DNA of 64,000 bases from Coprobacter secundus. Lineage in GTDB: Bacteria; Bacteroidota; Bacteroidia; Bacteroidales; Coprobacteraceae. Below, piece by piece: positions 25,484 through 34,296 of the stretch. The stretch spans positions 62,001-126,000 of the forward strand of contig JTDA01000003.1 in NCBI GenBank assembly GCA_000803105.1, in the 5' to 3' direction. Made by a program: the position numbers and the translations under genes. The notes under the pieces are model-generated. The model was not told the DNA's origin. It worked only from the letters and a program-made list of their open reading frames with translations, and did not search any database. Within the stretch, counting starts at the first letter, position 1. Every line of letters starts with the position of its first letter.

Positions 25484-27463
25484 TTATTGTGGGTGATATT
25501 CTACAAAGGCTTCTATAGCTTCGTATGACGCCAAACCTAATTGCGTATATAGATTGGCTGTAGCCCGGTTCCGATCTTCAGAACGTTGCCAGAATAAGCG
25601 TTCATCATCGCCTAAAAATGGAGCATTTTCCATTTGAGATTGATGTTTCAGAATAGAGTTCCTTTTCTGACGAAGTTCTTCAGGACTGATAGGTACTGCC
25701 ATTTCTATGTGGTCGATTTCCCATTCAGCCCATGCACCTCGGTACATCCATACCCGGCAATTTTTCATCCACTTGTCATTTTTAACATCATCTATGGCTG
25801 CTAATACAGCATCCAAACAAACTCGGTGGGTACCATGGGGGTCTGCCAAGTCTCCGGCAACAAAAATTTGATCGGGTTTTACTTCCAATAATAAATTTTT
25901 TACAATGTCTCGGTCTGCTTCAGATAATTCTCCTTTTTTTATAGTTCCTGTTTCGTAGAATGGCAGTTGTAAAAAGTGTACATTTTCCGGTTTGACCCCA
26001 ATATAATTACATGCTGTGCGGGCTTCGCCTTGACGAATTTGACCTTTTAGATAACGTATTAATTTTAAGTCTATATCTCCATCTTTTTTTTGCTTTACAA
26101 ATTCGGTGATTTCTTCGAGTTTAGCCATTGCTTCAGGAGTCTCGAATTGAAATTCCTTGGCGATACTTTGCATAAGCATGACATAACGCATCATATCTTC
26201 GTCTCCTACAGCTATATTGCCAGAAGTTTCATATGCGACATGTACATCATGATGTTGGTCAACGAGGCGTTTTAATGTTCCTCCCATAGATATGACATCA
26301 TCGTCAGGGTGAGGGCTGAATACAATTACTTTTTTGGGATAAGGTTTTGCTCTTTCGGGACGGAAGGTGTCATCAGCATTAGGTTTTCCTCCGGGCCATC
26401 CGGTAATTGTATGTTGAAGGTCATTGAATATTTTGATGTTGACGTTGTATGCCGATCCGTAAAGAGCCAATAACTCACTAAGACCGTTGTCATTGTAGTC
26501 TTTGTTCGTAAGTTTTAAAATGGGTTTTCCAGTAATTTTACATAACCAGACAATAGCACGGCGGATTAGTTTGTCATTCCATTCACAAGAAGTTACCAGC
26601 CAAGGAGTACTTATTCGAGTTAGATTTTCTGCAGCTGATAAATCCAGTACAACTTTAGCGTCTTTATGAAGTTGCAGGTAACTTGCGGGTAAAGCATCGG
26701 TGACATTTCCTTCAATAGCACCTTTTATTATGGCAGCTTTATTTTCACCCCAAGCCATAAGAATTAGTTTTTTAGCTCCTAATATAGTAGAGATACCCAT
26801 CGTGATAGCACTACCAGGTACGCTTTCTGTCGAAGAGAACATCCCGGAAGCATTGTGGCGAGACTCGCTTCCGATAAGCATAAGACGGGTAGAAGAGTTT
26901 GCTTGAGAACCGGGTTCATTGAATCCGAGATTTCCTAATGGACCGATTTCAAGAAGAGCAAGATCTAAACCTCCATAATTTTCAATGCTTTTTTCATACT
27001 CTTTACAGAATTCGAATACACCTTCTTTTTCAGTAGTTCCTCGGGGAGTAAATACGTTGGTTGGGTCTATATCTACTTGATTGAGTAGAGTTTCCTGTAA
27101 TATACGAGTTGTACCGGGAGCTGTTTCGTCTAAAGGATAAAATTCGCTGATATTAAATACTATGACGTTAGAAAAACTTAATTTCTCGTCTCTGTGCAAG
27201 CGAACTAACTCTTTATACACAGAATGAGTTCCCGGTCCAGAACCTAAAGCCATTACACAAAAACGTCCCTCTTTTTTACGGTTACGAATCAGGTCAGATA
27301 CTTCTTTGGCAATTTGAGATGACCCCTCTTCTGTACTTTCATAAATTTCGGTCTGAATTTTCTCAAAACGGGTAAGGGCAGTCCGTTCAAAAGCATTGGC
27401 CGGTCGATAATATCGTTTTGGTGTGCGGTCAAGCTTGATTTGAGAACTTAAATTAGCTTTCAT
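25484..27463 (-). CDS. Degenerate NagB-like domain fused to PIG-L/LmbE deacetylase
   Basis: 659-residue two-domain protein. Residues about 35-300 are a glucosamine-6-phosphate-deaminase fold, but the positions equivalent to NagB Asp72, Asp141 and His143 are Ser106, Leu176 and Asn178 (NISEF and GPLGNLGFNE); only the Glu equivalent is kept. Residues about 378-640 are a PIG-L/LmbE-type zinc deacetylase with the HPDDD motif at 385-389 and a later DPHGTHR. A plausible role is deacetylation of an N-acetylglucosamine compound, with the NagB part serving as a phosphosugar-binding or regulatory domain. Public annotations usually call this type glucosamine-6-phosphate deaminase, which the residues do not support. 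The ATG at 27461-27463 is chosen because a consensus promoter lies upstream of it and inside the longer frame. It is divergent from true nagB. Confidence 0.88.
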   Translation of the reverse strand: MKANLSSQIKLDRTPKRYYRPANAFERTALTRFEKIQTEIYESTEEGSSQIAKEVSDLIRNRKKEGRFCVMALGSGPGTHSVYKELVRLHRDEKLSFSNVIVFNISEFYPLDETAPGTTRILQETLLNQVDIDPTNVFTPRGTTEKEGVFEFCKEYEKSIENYGGLDLALLEIGPLGNLGFNEPGSQANSSTRLMLIGSESRHNASGMFSSTESVPGSAITMGISTILGAKKLILMAWGENKAAIIKGAIEGNVTDALPASYLQLHKDAKVVLDLSAAENLTRISTPWLVTSCEWNDKLIRRAIVWLCKITGKPILKLTNKDYNDNGLSELLALYGSAYNVNIKIFNDLQHTITGWPGGKPNADDTFRPERAKPYPKKVIVFSPHPDDDVISMGGTLKRLVDQHHDVHVAYETSGNIAVGDEDMMRYVMLMQSIAKEFQFETPEAMAKLEEITEFVKQKKDGDIDLKLIRYLKGQIRQGEARTACNYIGVKPENVHFLQLPFYETGTIKKGELSEADRDIVKNLLLEVKPDQIFVAGDLADPHGTHRVCLDAVLAAIDDVKNDKWMKNCRVWMYRGAWAEWEIDHIEMAVPISPEELRQKRNSILKHQSQMENAPFLGDDERLFWQRSEDRNRATANLYTQLGLASYEAIEAFVEYHPQ

Positions 27464-27490
27464 AAATGTGTGTATTTTTAAGGTGAATAG

Positions 27491-27523
27491 CAAAGGTACA
27501 TCTTTTTTGTGTTTTTGAACAAA
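27491..27523 (-). promoter_or_regulatory. Promoter of the NagB-like/PIG-L gene
   Basis: On the minus strand TTTG (27520-27523), 21 bases, then TACCTTTG (27491-27498): both Bacteroidetes elements with proper spacing. Start of transcription near 27484, 21 bases before the ATG. This excludes the upstream in-frame start at 27532. Confidence 0.65.
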
Positions 27524-27645
27524 TTTCAGCATAGTAAATAATAGGTATTTTACCTTGTTTTTGTATTATAAAAGTACCAAAATTTTGAAACTCTGCCTTT
27601 ATGTATTTTATCTGTTAAAATTATGTGTAATCCATATAAAATGTT

Positions 27646-27653
27646 TACTTTTG
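27646..27653 (+). promoter_or_regulatory. -7 box (TACTTTTG) of nagB
   Basis: Exact fit to TAnnTTTG, with TATGTG about 18 bases upstream as a weak -33 element. A leader of about 80 bases would precede nagB. Confidence 0.5.
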
Positions 27654-27739
27654 ACGAATAATGAGATGGTGTATCTTTCTAAAAGTACATGAGAGTGATA
27701 TACCATGATATCGATGGAACACATTAAAACTATACGATT

Positions 27740-28552
27740 ATGAGATTAATTATTCAGCCCGATTATGAGAACGTATCTCGATGGGCCGCTAATTATGTAG
27801 CTGCACGCATCAATGAGTTCAATCCGACTGCTGGAAAGCCTTTTGTTTTGGGACTTCCAACAGGGTCCTCACCTTTAAAGATGTATAAGAATTTGATTGA
27901 GCTTAATAAAAAAGGAGTAGTATCTTTTAAGAATGTAGTTACTTTTAATATGGATGAATATATAGGTTTGCCAAAGAATCATCCGGAAAGTTATCATTCT
28001 TTTATGTGGAACAACTTTTTTAATCATATCGATATTAATCCGGATAATGTAAATATTTTGAATGGAAATGCTGAGGATCCGGTAAAAGAATGTGAGCGTT
28101 ATGAGGAAAAAATCAAATCAGTAGGAGGTATTGATTTGTTTTTGGGAGGAATTGGTCCTGACGGACATATTGCGTTTAATGAACCGGGATCATCTTTGAC
28201 GTCTCGGACACGCGTTAAGACTTTGACGCAAGATACGATTATTGCAAATTCTCGTTTTTTTAATAATGATGTGAACCTTGTCCCTAAAACGGCTTTAACA
28301 GTTGGTGTAGGTACGGTTATGGATGCAAAAAGTGTTTTGATTATTGTAAATGGTCATAATAAGGCTCGTGCTCTTCAACATGGGGTAGAAGGTGGTATTT
28401 CCCAAATGTGGACCATCAGTGCATTACAAATGCATAAGTATAGTATCATAGTTTGTGATGAAGCTGCTACAGCAGAACTGAAGGTGCAGACTTATAAATA
28501 TTTTAAGGATATAGAAAAAGACAATATCAATCCTGACACATTGATAAAATAA
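27740..28552 (+). CDS. nagB: Glucosamine-6-phosphate deaminase
   Basis: 270-residue enzyme converting glucosamine-6-phosphate to fructose-6-phosphate and ammonia, the entry of amino sugars into glycolysis. The catalytic residues fall at the same numbers as in E. coli NagB: Asp72 in NMDEYIGLP, and Asp141, His143 and Glu148 in GPDGHIAFNEPGS. The phosphate-binding LPTGSSPLKMYK is at 39-50. The length is that of the family. The divergent neighbour carries a NagB-like domain lacking these residues, suggesting paired roles in amino-sugar use. Confidence 0.97.
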   Translation: MRLIIQPDYENVSRWAANYVAARINEFNPTAGKPFVLGLPTGSSPLKMYKNLIELNKKGVVSFKNVVTFNMDEYIGLPKNHPESYHSFMWNNFFNHIDINPDNVNILNGNAEDPVKECERYEEKIKSVGGIDLFLGGIGPDGHIAFNEPGSSLTSRTRVKTLTQDTIIANSRFFNNDVNLVPKTALTVGVGTVMDAKSVLIIVNGHNKARALQHGVEGGISQMWTISALQMHKYSIIVCDEAATAELKVQTYKYFKDIEKDNINPDTLIK

Positions 28553-28564
28553 TTTCATGTTGCT

Positions 28565-28615
28565 AAAAAAGACAAAAACAGCCTATTCATTGAATAGGCT
28601 GTTTTTGTCTTTTTT
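28565..28615. terminator. Bidirectional terminator between nagB and polA
   Basis: Perfect inverted repeat with 25-base arms (core ACAGCCTATTCA) and a single central base, ending in A and T runs on the two sides. The right arm includes part of the polA stop codon. Confidence 0.9.
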
Positions 28616-31394
28616 AGTGGGCCTCTAACCAATTTTTACCGATTCCAGAATCTGCAATTAGAGGGACTTTTAATTTATAAGCATTTTCCATTTCTTCCTT
28701 AACAATCTTACAAACTTTTTCTATCTCATCGATATATACATTAAAGTTAAGCTCATCATGGACTTGCAAAATCATTTTAGAGCGAAGGCCTTCTTGCTCA
28801 AATCTATTATATATACGTACCATTGCTATTTTTATGATATCGGCGGCACTTCCTTGTATTGGAGCATTGATTGCATTTCTTTCGGCATATCCTCTAACTA
28901 TCGCATTTTTTGAATTGATATCGGGTAACATTCTTTTGCGTCCGCTTATCGTTTCGACGTATCCTTTTTCACGAGCTATATCAATACTTTTGTTCATGTA
29001 TTCTTTTATATGAGGGTAAGTTTCGAAGTATCCATTGATAAGTTCTTTTGCTTCACTTCTGGGAATATTTAGTCTATCGGACAATCCGAAAACTGATATT
29101 CCATAAATAATGCCAAAATTAGCTGTTTTTGCTTTTCTTCGCATATCCTTACTAATTTCCGAAATAGGTATTTTATAGATTTTGGAGGCGGTGATAGCAT
29201 GTATATCTTCTCCGGAGCAGAATGCATCTATCATGTTTTGGTCTCCGCTTAAATCTGCCATTATTCGGAGTTCTATTTGAGAATAATCAGCAGAAAAGAA
29301 CACACAATTTTTGTCGGGGATAAATGCTCGTCGTATTTCTTTTCCTTCGTCATCTCGTATGGGTATATTTTGAAGATTGGGATTACTGGAGCTTAATCGG
29401 CCAGTTGCTGTGACTGTCTGATTAAATGAAGTATGTATTTTCCCTGTTGTGGGGTTTATAAGTTCAGGTAATGCGTTGATATATGTACTAAGAAGCTTGC
29501 GGATACCTCTCTGTTCCAGAATTTTACCGACAATGGGATGTTTTGAACGTAGTTTTTCAAGCACTTCTTCTGTTGTGGAATATTGACCTGTCTTTGTTTT
29601 CTTTGCTTTTTCATCTATTTTGAGCTTGTCAAATAAAATTTCTCCGACTTGTTTGGCTGAGCTGACATTAAATTCGGTACCAGCCATTTCGTAAATCTCT
29701 TTTTCGAGGATATCAATTTTATTTGAGAGTAGGAGAGAGTATTGGGAAAGAACTTCAGTATCAACATTTACTCCGGTAATTTCCATTTCACTTAATACTC
29801 TGACTAAAGGCATTTCTATGGTATAAAATAGATTTTCCAGGTTTTCTTTGTGGAGTTCTTTTTCCAGTACATTTTTTAGTTTTAAAGTAATGTCTGCATC
29901 TTCAGCTGCATATTCACAAATTTTTTCAAGAGGAACATCTCTCATGGATAGTTGTCCTTTTCCTTTAGGACCTATAAGCTCCTCTATCGGAATAGTTTTG
30001 TAGTGTAAGTATACTTCAGCCAAGTAGTCCATGTTATGTCTTTGCTCTGGTTGTAAAAGGTAATGGGCAATCATCGTATCGAAAAATTGACCTTTAACAG
30101 TGATGTCATAATTCTTCAATACGATATAGTCGTATTTAATATTTTGGCCGATTTTTAAAGAATTTACATTTTCTAATGCTTCTTTGAAGATATTAACAAT
30201 GCGTTTTGCTTCTTCTTTGTTTGGGGGAATAGGTATGTAATATGCTTCATTTTCTTGCAGAGAAAAAGACAAACCGACTAATTCTACTCTCATCGGTTCG
30301 ATACCTGTTGTTTCTGTATCAAATGCAAACGAATCAGCGAGATTTAATTTTTGGGCTAAATCTTGCATTTTGTTCTCATTATCAATTAAATAATAATAGT
30401 GTGGGGTCGATTTTAACTCGCTGAGAATTGAATATTTTTTTTCATCTTGGAAGTTGTCTGTAAATACGTCAAAGAGGGAGCCTTGAATGGGTGCATTTGT
30501 AATAGTTGCTTTGTTAATAGTTTCACCCAATACTCTTTCTGCTAAATTTTTGAATTCAAGCTCATCGAAGATTTCGCGAAGTTTGTCGGCATCTACTGGA
30601 CAACGGCAGAGTTCTTCTTCGTCAAAGGTCAAAGGAACGTCCGTTTTTATAGTGGCCAGGAATTTTGAAAATTTTATTTGTTCAATATTTTCTTCTACTT
30701 TTTTACGGAGAGCACCTTTAAGTTTATCTGTATTGTTTAGTAATTCTTCTATGCTTCCAAATTCTTGTATCAATTTAGTTGCAGTTTTTTCTCCAATTCC
30801 AGGACATCCGGGTATATTATCTGAAGTGTCTCCCATCAATCCCAAAATATCAATAACTTGTTTGGGCTGTTCGATTCCGAACTTTTGTTTGATTTCTTCT
30901 ATTCCTCTTATTTCAAAGCCATTACTTCCATATTTAGGTTTGTAGATAAAAATATGGTCTGAGACTAATTGCCCATAATCTTTGTCGGGAGTCATCATGT
31001 ATGTGTCATATCCGGCTTTTTCGGCAAGTTGGGCCATAGAGCCTATTACATCGTCAGCTTCATATCCTGCTACTTCGATAATAGGAATGTTATAGGCTTT
31101 TATTATATCTTTTATAATAGGAATGGCTTTTCGAATATCTTCGGGTGTAGCTTCTCTTTGGGCTTTATATTGCTCGTAAGCTTTATGGCGGAAGGTTGGC
31201 CCTGCGGGATCAAACCCTACAGCGATATGTGTCGGATGTTCTTTTTTCAAAACGTCTTCAAGGGTATTTACGAAACCGAAGATTGCCGATGTATTTAATC
31301 CTTTCGAATTGATTCTCGGATTTTTGATAAATGCGTAATATGACCTGTAAATAAGAGCATACGCATCTAAAAGGAATAATTTTTTTTCTTGCAT
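28614..31394 (-). CDS. polA: DNA polymerase I
   Basis: About 926 residues. In order: 5'-nuclease domain (LLDAYALIYRSYYAF, GYEADDVIGS, MMTPDKDYGQL, MGDTSDNIPG), 3'-5' exonuclease with intact acidic residues (FAFDTETTGIE, IGQNIKYDYIVLKNY, YAAEDADIT) and the family A polymerase domain (ADYSQIELRIMADLSGD, RRKAKTANFGIIYGIS, QVHDELNFNV). Proofreading should therefore be active, unlike in Taq-type enzymes. It repairs DNA and removes RNA primers. The frame opens 13 codons earlier at 31433; the ATG at 31392-31394 is preferred because the nuclease domain begins there. It is divergent from the polyprenyl synthase gene. Confidence 0.97.
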   Translation of the reverse strand: MQEKKLFLLDAYALIYRSYYAFIKNPRINSKGLNTSAIFGFVNTLEDVLKKEHPTHIAVGFDPAGPTFRHKAYEQYKAQREATPEDIRKAIPIIKDIIKAYNIPIIEVAGYEADDVIGSMAQLAEKAGYDTYMMTPDKDYGQLVSDHIFIYKPKYGSNGFEIRGIEEIKQKFGIEQPKQVIDILGLMGDTSDNIPGCPGIGEKTATKLIQEFGSIEELLNNTDKLKGALRKKVEENIEQIKFSKFLATIKTDVPLTFDEEELCRCPVDADKLREIFDELEFKNLAERVLGETINKATITNAPIQGSLFDVFTDNFQDEKKYSILSELKSTPHYYYLIDNENKMQDLAQKLNLADSFAFDTETTGIEPMRVELVGLSFSLQENEAYYIPIPPNKEEAKRIVNIFKEALENVNSLKIGQNIKYDYIVLKNYDITVKGQFFDTMIAHYLLQPEQRHNMDYLAEVYLHYKTIPIEELIGPKGKGQLSMRDVPLEKICEYAAEDADITLKLKNVLEKELHKENLENLFYTIEMPLVRVLSEMEITGVNVDTEVLSQYSLLLSNKIDILEKEIYEMAGTEFNVSSAKQVGEILFDKLKIDEKAKKTKTGQYSTTEEVLEKLRSKHPIVGKILEQRGIRKLLSTYINALPELINPTTGKIHTSFNQTVTATGRLSSSNPNLQNIPIRDDEGKEIRRAFIPDKNCVFFSADYSQIELRIMADLSGDQNMIDAFCSGEDIHAITASKIYKIPISEISKDMRRKAKTANFGIIYGISVFGLSDRLNIPRSEAKELINGYFETYPHIKEYMNKSIDIAREKGYVETISGRKRMLPDINSKNAIVRGYAERNAINAPIQGSAADIIKIAMVRIYNRFEQEGLRSKMILQVHDELNFNVYIDEIEKVCKIVKEEMENAYKLKVPLIADSGIGKNWLEAH

Positions 31395-31506
31395 TTGTTC
31401 TGACGAATAATGAATGTATTTTATTTCTTTCAAGTTAAATATAGGATTTTTATCTGATATTTCGGGTAAATTTACAATAAATATGCAGATTCTTTTGTTT
31501 TATTAC

Positions 31507-31514
31507 TATTTTTG
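31507..31514 (+). promoter_or_regulatory. -7 box (TATTTTTG) of the polyprenyl synthase gene
   Basis: Exact fit to TAnnTTTG, 17 bases before the ATG at 31532, giving a very short leader. TATG 21 bases upstream may serve as -33 element. Confidence 0.5.
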
Positions 31515-31531
31515 CACATCATTAATGTAAT

Positions 31532-32506
31532 ATGGATAAGCTTTCGACAATACAGCAACCAATTCAGAAAGAACTGGAGAGCCTTAATATGACAATTAGG
31601 GCTGCTTTACAGACCGATAGTGATTTGATGAATTCGGTTGTGGACTATTATTTGGGTGTGAAAGGAAAGCAGATAAGGCCTTTATTGGTAATGCTTTCTG
31701 CCAGTTTATGTGGAAGTATAAATGAGTCGACAATCAATGCAGCTGCGGGTATAGAATTGTTACATAATGCCAGTCTTATCCATGATGATGTAGTTGACGA
31801 ATCGTTACAACGCAGAGGACGAAAAACTGTAAATGGGGTATGGGATAATCGTATTGCTGTGTTGGTCGGAGATTATTTTGTATCTTGTGCTTTGAAGTGT
31901 GCCGTGAAAACGGGTATGATTTCAATAGTTGATACTTTGGGTACTTTAGGTAGAGAATTGGCGAGAGGGGAGATTGACCAAATATCTAATGTTGAACATC
32001 ATTTAATTGATGAGCAAGCTTATTTTGATGTAATTCGGCAAAAAACGGCATCGTTGTTTGTCTCTTGTATGCAGATGGGGGCACTGTCTGTTTCTGCTCC
32101 GTTGGAAGAGACTTGCAAGTTGATGACTTTTGGGGAGAAATTGGGCCTTTGTTTTCAAATAAAAGATGATATATTTGATTATTATGAGGATACTTCTATT
32201 GGCAAACCTACGGGTAATGATATACGTGAAGGGAAAGTAACTTTACCTTTACTTTATGCACTGCAGCATGGCAATAAGGATGAGGCTGCCTTTATGAGTG
32301 AGCTCCTTAAAAAGAATGTATTATCTGCAGATGAGGTAAATTCCTTGATTATGTTCGCTCGGGGCAATGGGGGTATACAATATGCCGAGAATGTTATGGA
32401 GAGTCTTAGGAGTGAAGGATATGAAGTTTTATCAAGTTTTGGAGATACACCGATAACTGCATCTTTAAAATCGATTCTCGATTATACGATTGAGAGAAAA
32501 AAATAA
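31532..32506 (+). CDS. Polyprenyl (octaprenyl-type) diphosphate synthase
   Basis: 324-residue trans-prenyltransferase that extends farnesyl diphosphate with isopentenyl diphosphate to make the menaquinone side chain. The two aspartate-rich motifs that bind magnesium are LIHDDVVDESLQRRG (near residue 87) and QIKDDIFDYYED (near 212). GKQIRPLLVMLSA precedes the first motif as in IspB-type enzymes. The length is that of the long-chain synthases; the exact chain length cannot be read. It is monocistronic, with a long bidirectional terminator. Confidence 0.93.
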   Translation: MDKLSTIQQPIQKELESLNMTIRAALQTDSDLMNSVVDYYLGVKGKQIRPLLVMLSASLCGSINESTINAAAGIELLHNASLIHDDVVDESLQRRGRKTVNGVWDNRIAVLVGDYFVSCALKCAVKTGMISIVDTLGTLGRELARGEIDQISNVEHHLIDEQAYFDVIRQKTASLFVSCMQMGALSVSAPLEETCKLMTFGEKLGLCFQIKDDIFDYYEDTSIGKPTGNDIREGKVTLPLLYALQHGNKDEAAFMSELLKKNVLSADEVNSLIMFARGNGGIQYAENVMESLRSEGYEVLSSFGDTPITASLKSILDYTIERKK

Positions 32507-32530
32507 GACTTGAAGAAGGAAGAAGATTAG

Positions 32531-32576
32531 AAAATATAGCCCTATGGAAAAGTTCTTTTCCATAGGGCTATATTTT
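32531..32576. terminator. Bidirectional terminator between polyprenyl synthase gene and deoC
   Basis: Perfect 21-base arms (AAAATATAGCCCTATGGAAAA and complement, given here only in part) around GTTC. The deoC stop codon begins six bases beyond. Both strands read T-rich after the stem. Confidence 0.9.
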
Positions 32577-32581
32577 AGGTT

Positions 32582-33463
32582 TTAGAAAAACTTCATCTCT
32601 TTTCCAGCGATAGAACTCAGTAAATTATTTGCTAAACGGCTGGCTCCAATCCGGAAAAATTGTTTATTGAGCCACTCCGGACCTAATATCTCTGAAACAA
32701 TACAATAATATTTTACAGCATCTTCTGTCGTTACTATTCCTCCTGCAGGCTTGAACCCTACCATGCGACCAGTTTTGTCATGATATTCTTTAATGGCTTG
32801 GCACATGACGTATGCAGCCTCTAGTGTCGCAGCAGGCTCTAATTTCCCTGTTGAGGTTTTGATAAAATCTGCTCCTGAATACATAGATAGAATGGATGCT
32901 TTTTTTATGTTAGATGCAGTTTTTAATGCCCCGGTCTCAAGAATTACTTTTAAATGGGCATTACGACAAGCAGACTTTATTTCTTCTATCTCATCGCACA
33001 TTTCTTGATATTCGCCAGCTAAAAATTCACCAACATTTATGACGATATCTATTTCGTCGGCTCCGTCAGCGACGGCCATGGATGTTTCAGCCACTTTTAC
33101 TTCAGTAAACGTTTGAGAGGAGGGAAATCCTGCAGATACGGCAGCTATATTTACTTCTGATACTTCCAAGTTCATTCTTACGGTAGAAGTAAAATTGGGG
33201 TAAACACATATTGCTGCTACATTTTTCATGTCTGGATGTTCATTTTCGAAATCATTTACCCTTTTGGTAAATGCTGCTACCGAAATATTGGAATCGGTTG
33301 TTTTTAATGTAGTCAAATCGATACAGCTGAATAAGAGCTGATATATCTCGCTTCGGCTATTTTTTTCCAGGTTGTCACGTAAGATTTTTTCTACATTTAG
33401 CTTTACTGTTTCGTCGTTCAGCTCAGTAGCGTATCCTTTAAGGGTCTCGTTGTATTTGTCCAT
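32582..33463 (-). CDS. deoC: Deoxyribose-phosphate aldolase
   Basis: 293-residue class I aldolase splitting 2-deoxyribose-5-phosphate into glyceraldehyde-3-phosphate and acetaldehyde. Family blocks are IDLTTLKTTDSNISVAAF, EIDIVINVGEFLAGEY with the proton-relay Asp, FIKTSTGKLEPAAT with the Schiff-base Lys, and MVGFKPAGGI with the second Lys. It is longer at the N terminus than the E. coli enzyme (259 residues), as usual in Bacteroidetes. It is the last gene of the ybeY-to-deoC operon, starting one base after the mazG-like gene. Confidence 0.96.
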   Translation of the reverse strand: MDKYNETLKGYATELNDETVKLNVEKILRDNLEKNSRSEIYQLLFSCIDLTTLKTTDSNISVAAFTKRVNDFENEHPDMKNVAAICVYPNFTSTVRMNLEVSEVNIAAVSAGFPSSQTFTEVKVAETSMAVADGADEIDIVINVGEFLAGEYQEMCDEIEEIKSACRNAHLKVILETGALKTASNIKKASILSMYSGADFIKTSTGKLEPAATLEAAYVMCQAIKEYHDKTGRMVGFKPAGGIVTTEDAVKYYCIVSEILGPEWLNKQFFRIGASRLANNLLSSIAGKEMKFF

Positions 33464-33464
33464 T

Positions 33465-33791
33465 TTAATGAAGTTTAGGGTTATTGATATGTCGGTCTTT
33501 ATCTCTTTGGGATTTCTTTTCTAAATTTTTTTGTAAGGCATCAGTCAAATTTATACCAGTTTGATTGGCGAGGCATAGAAGGACCCATAAAACATCGGCC
33601 ATTTCATCTCCCAAATCCATGTCTGTCTCCTTATTTTTAAAGGATTGATCTCCATATTTTCTGGCTATTATTCTGGCTACTTCACCAACTTCTTCAGTAA
33701 GAATCGCCATATTGGTTAATTCACTAAAATAACGAACACCATACTCCTTAATCCACTTATCAACAGTTTCTTGTGCTTCTTGTATTGTCAT
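33465..33791 (-). CDS. MazG-like nucleotide pyrophosphohydrolase
   Basis: 108-residue all-alpha NTP pyrophosphohydrolase of the MazG superfamily. Metal ligands appear as EEVGEVARII (about residues 31-40) and DLGDEMADVLWVLLCLA (about 61-77). It has a single domain, so it is a house-cleaning enzyme of the small type rather than full-length MazG. It is embedded in a repair and metabolic operon with one base on each side to deoC and dtd, implying co-expression. Its substrate is not defined. Confidence 0.92.
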   Translation of the reverse strand: MTIQEAQETVDKWIKEYGVRYFSELTNMAILTEEVGEVARIIARKYGDQSFKNKETDMDLGDEMADVLWVLLCLANQTGINLTDALQKNLEKKSQRDKDRHINNPKLH

Positions 33792-33792
33792 T

Positions 33793-34245
33793 TTATTCTT
33801 TATTTTTAGAGTCTATCCAAATTGTGACCGGGCCATCATTAAGCAATTCTACTTTCATATCGGCTCCGAATTCCCCTGTTTTAATATCGTGGTTGATTTC
33901 CTGGGATATATATTGGCAAAATCCTTCATACATGGGTATGGCATGGTCAGGCTTTGATGCTTTTATGTATGAAGGTCTATTGCCTTTTTTGGTTGAGGCA
34001 TGTAGCGTGAATTGGCTGACAACTAAGATTTCTCCATCTATATCTCGTACAGATAAATTCATGATGCCATTTTTATCATCAAATATTCGTAGGTTTATTA
34101 TCTTTTTTGCTAACCACAAAGCATCATCTAATGAGTCTGCGTCTTCCACTCCAACTAATATAAGGAGACCTTTTTTTATGGATGATTTTAGTTTGCCGTC
34201 GATGCTGACAGACGCATGTTGTACTCTTTGTATTAAAGTTCTCAT
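33793..34245 (-). CDS. dtd: D-aminoacyl-tRNA deacylase
   Basis: 150-residue homodimeric proofreading enzyme that removes D-amino acids (and glycine from tRNA-Ala) from mischarged tRNA. The motif VVSQFTLHASTKKGNRPSY (about residues 79-97) and the Gly-cisPro motif NDGPVTIWIDS near the C terminus are both present. The length is exactly that of the family. It lies 51 bases after uvrC and one base before the mazG-like gene. Confidence 0.97.
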   Translation of the reverse strand: MRTLIQRVQHASVSIDGKLKSSIKKGLLILVGVEDADSLDDALWLAKKIINLRIFDDKNGIMNLSVRDIDGEILVVSQFTLHASTKKGNRPSYIKASKPDHAIPMYEGFCQYISQEINHDIKTGEFGADMKVELLNDGPVTIWIDSKNKE

Positions 34246-34296
34246 ATTAATTCATTATAGACGAAGATACACTTTTATTTTATAAAACTAAAGTAT

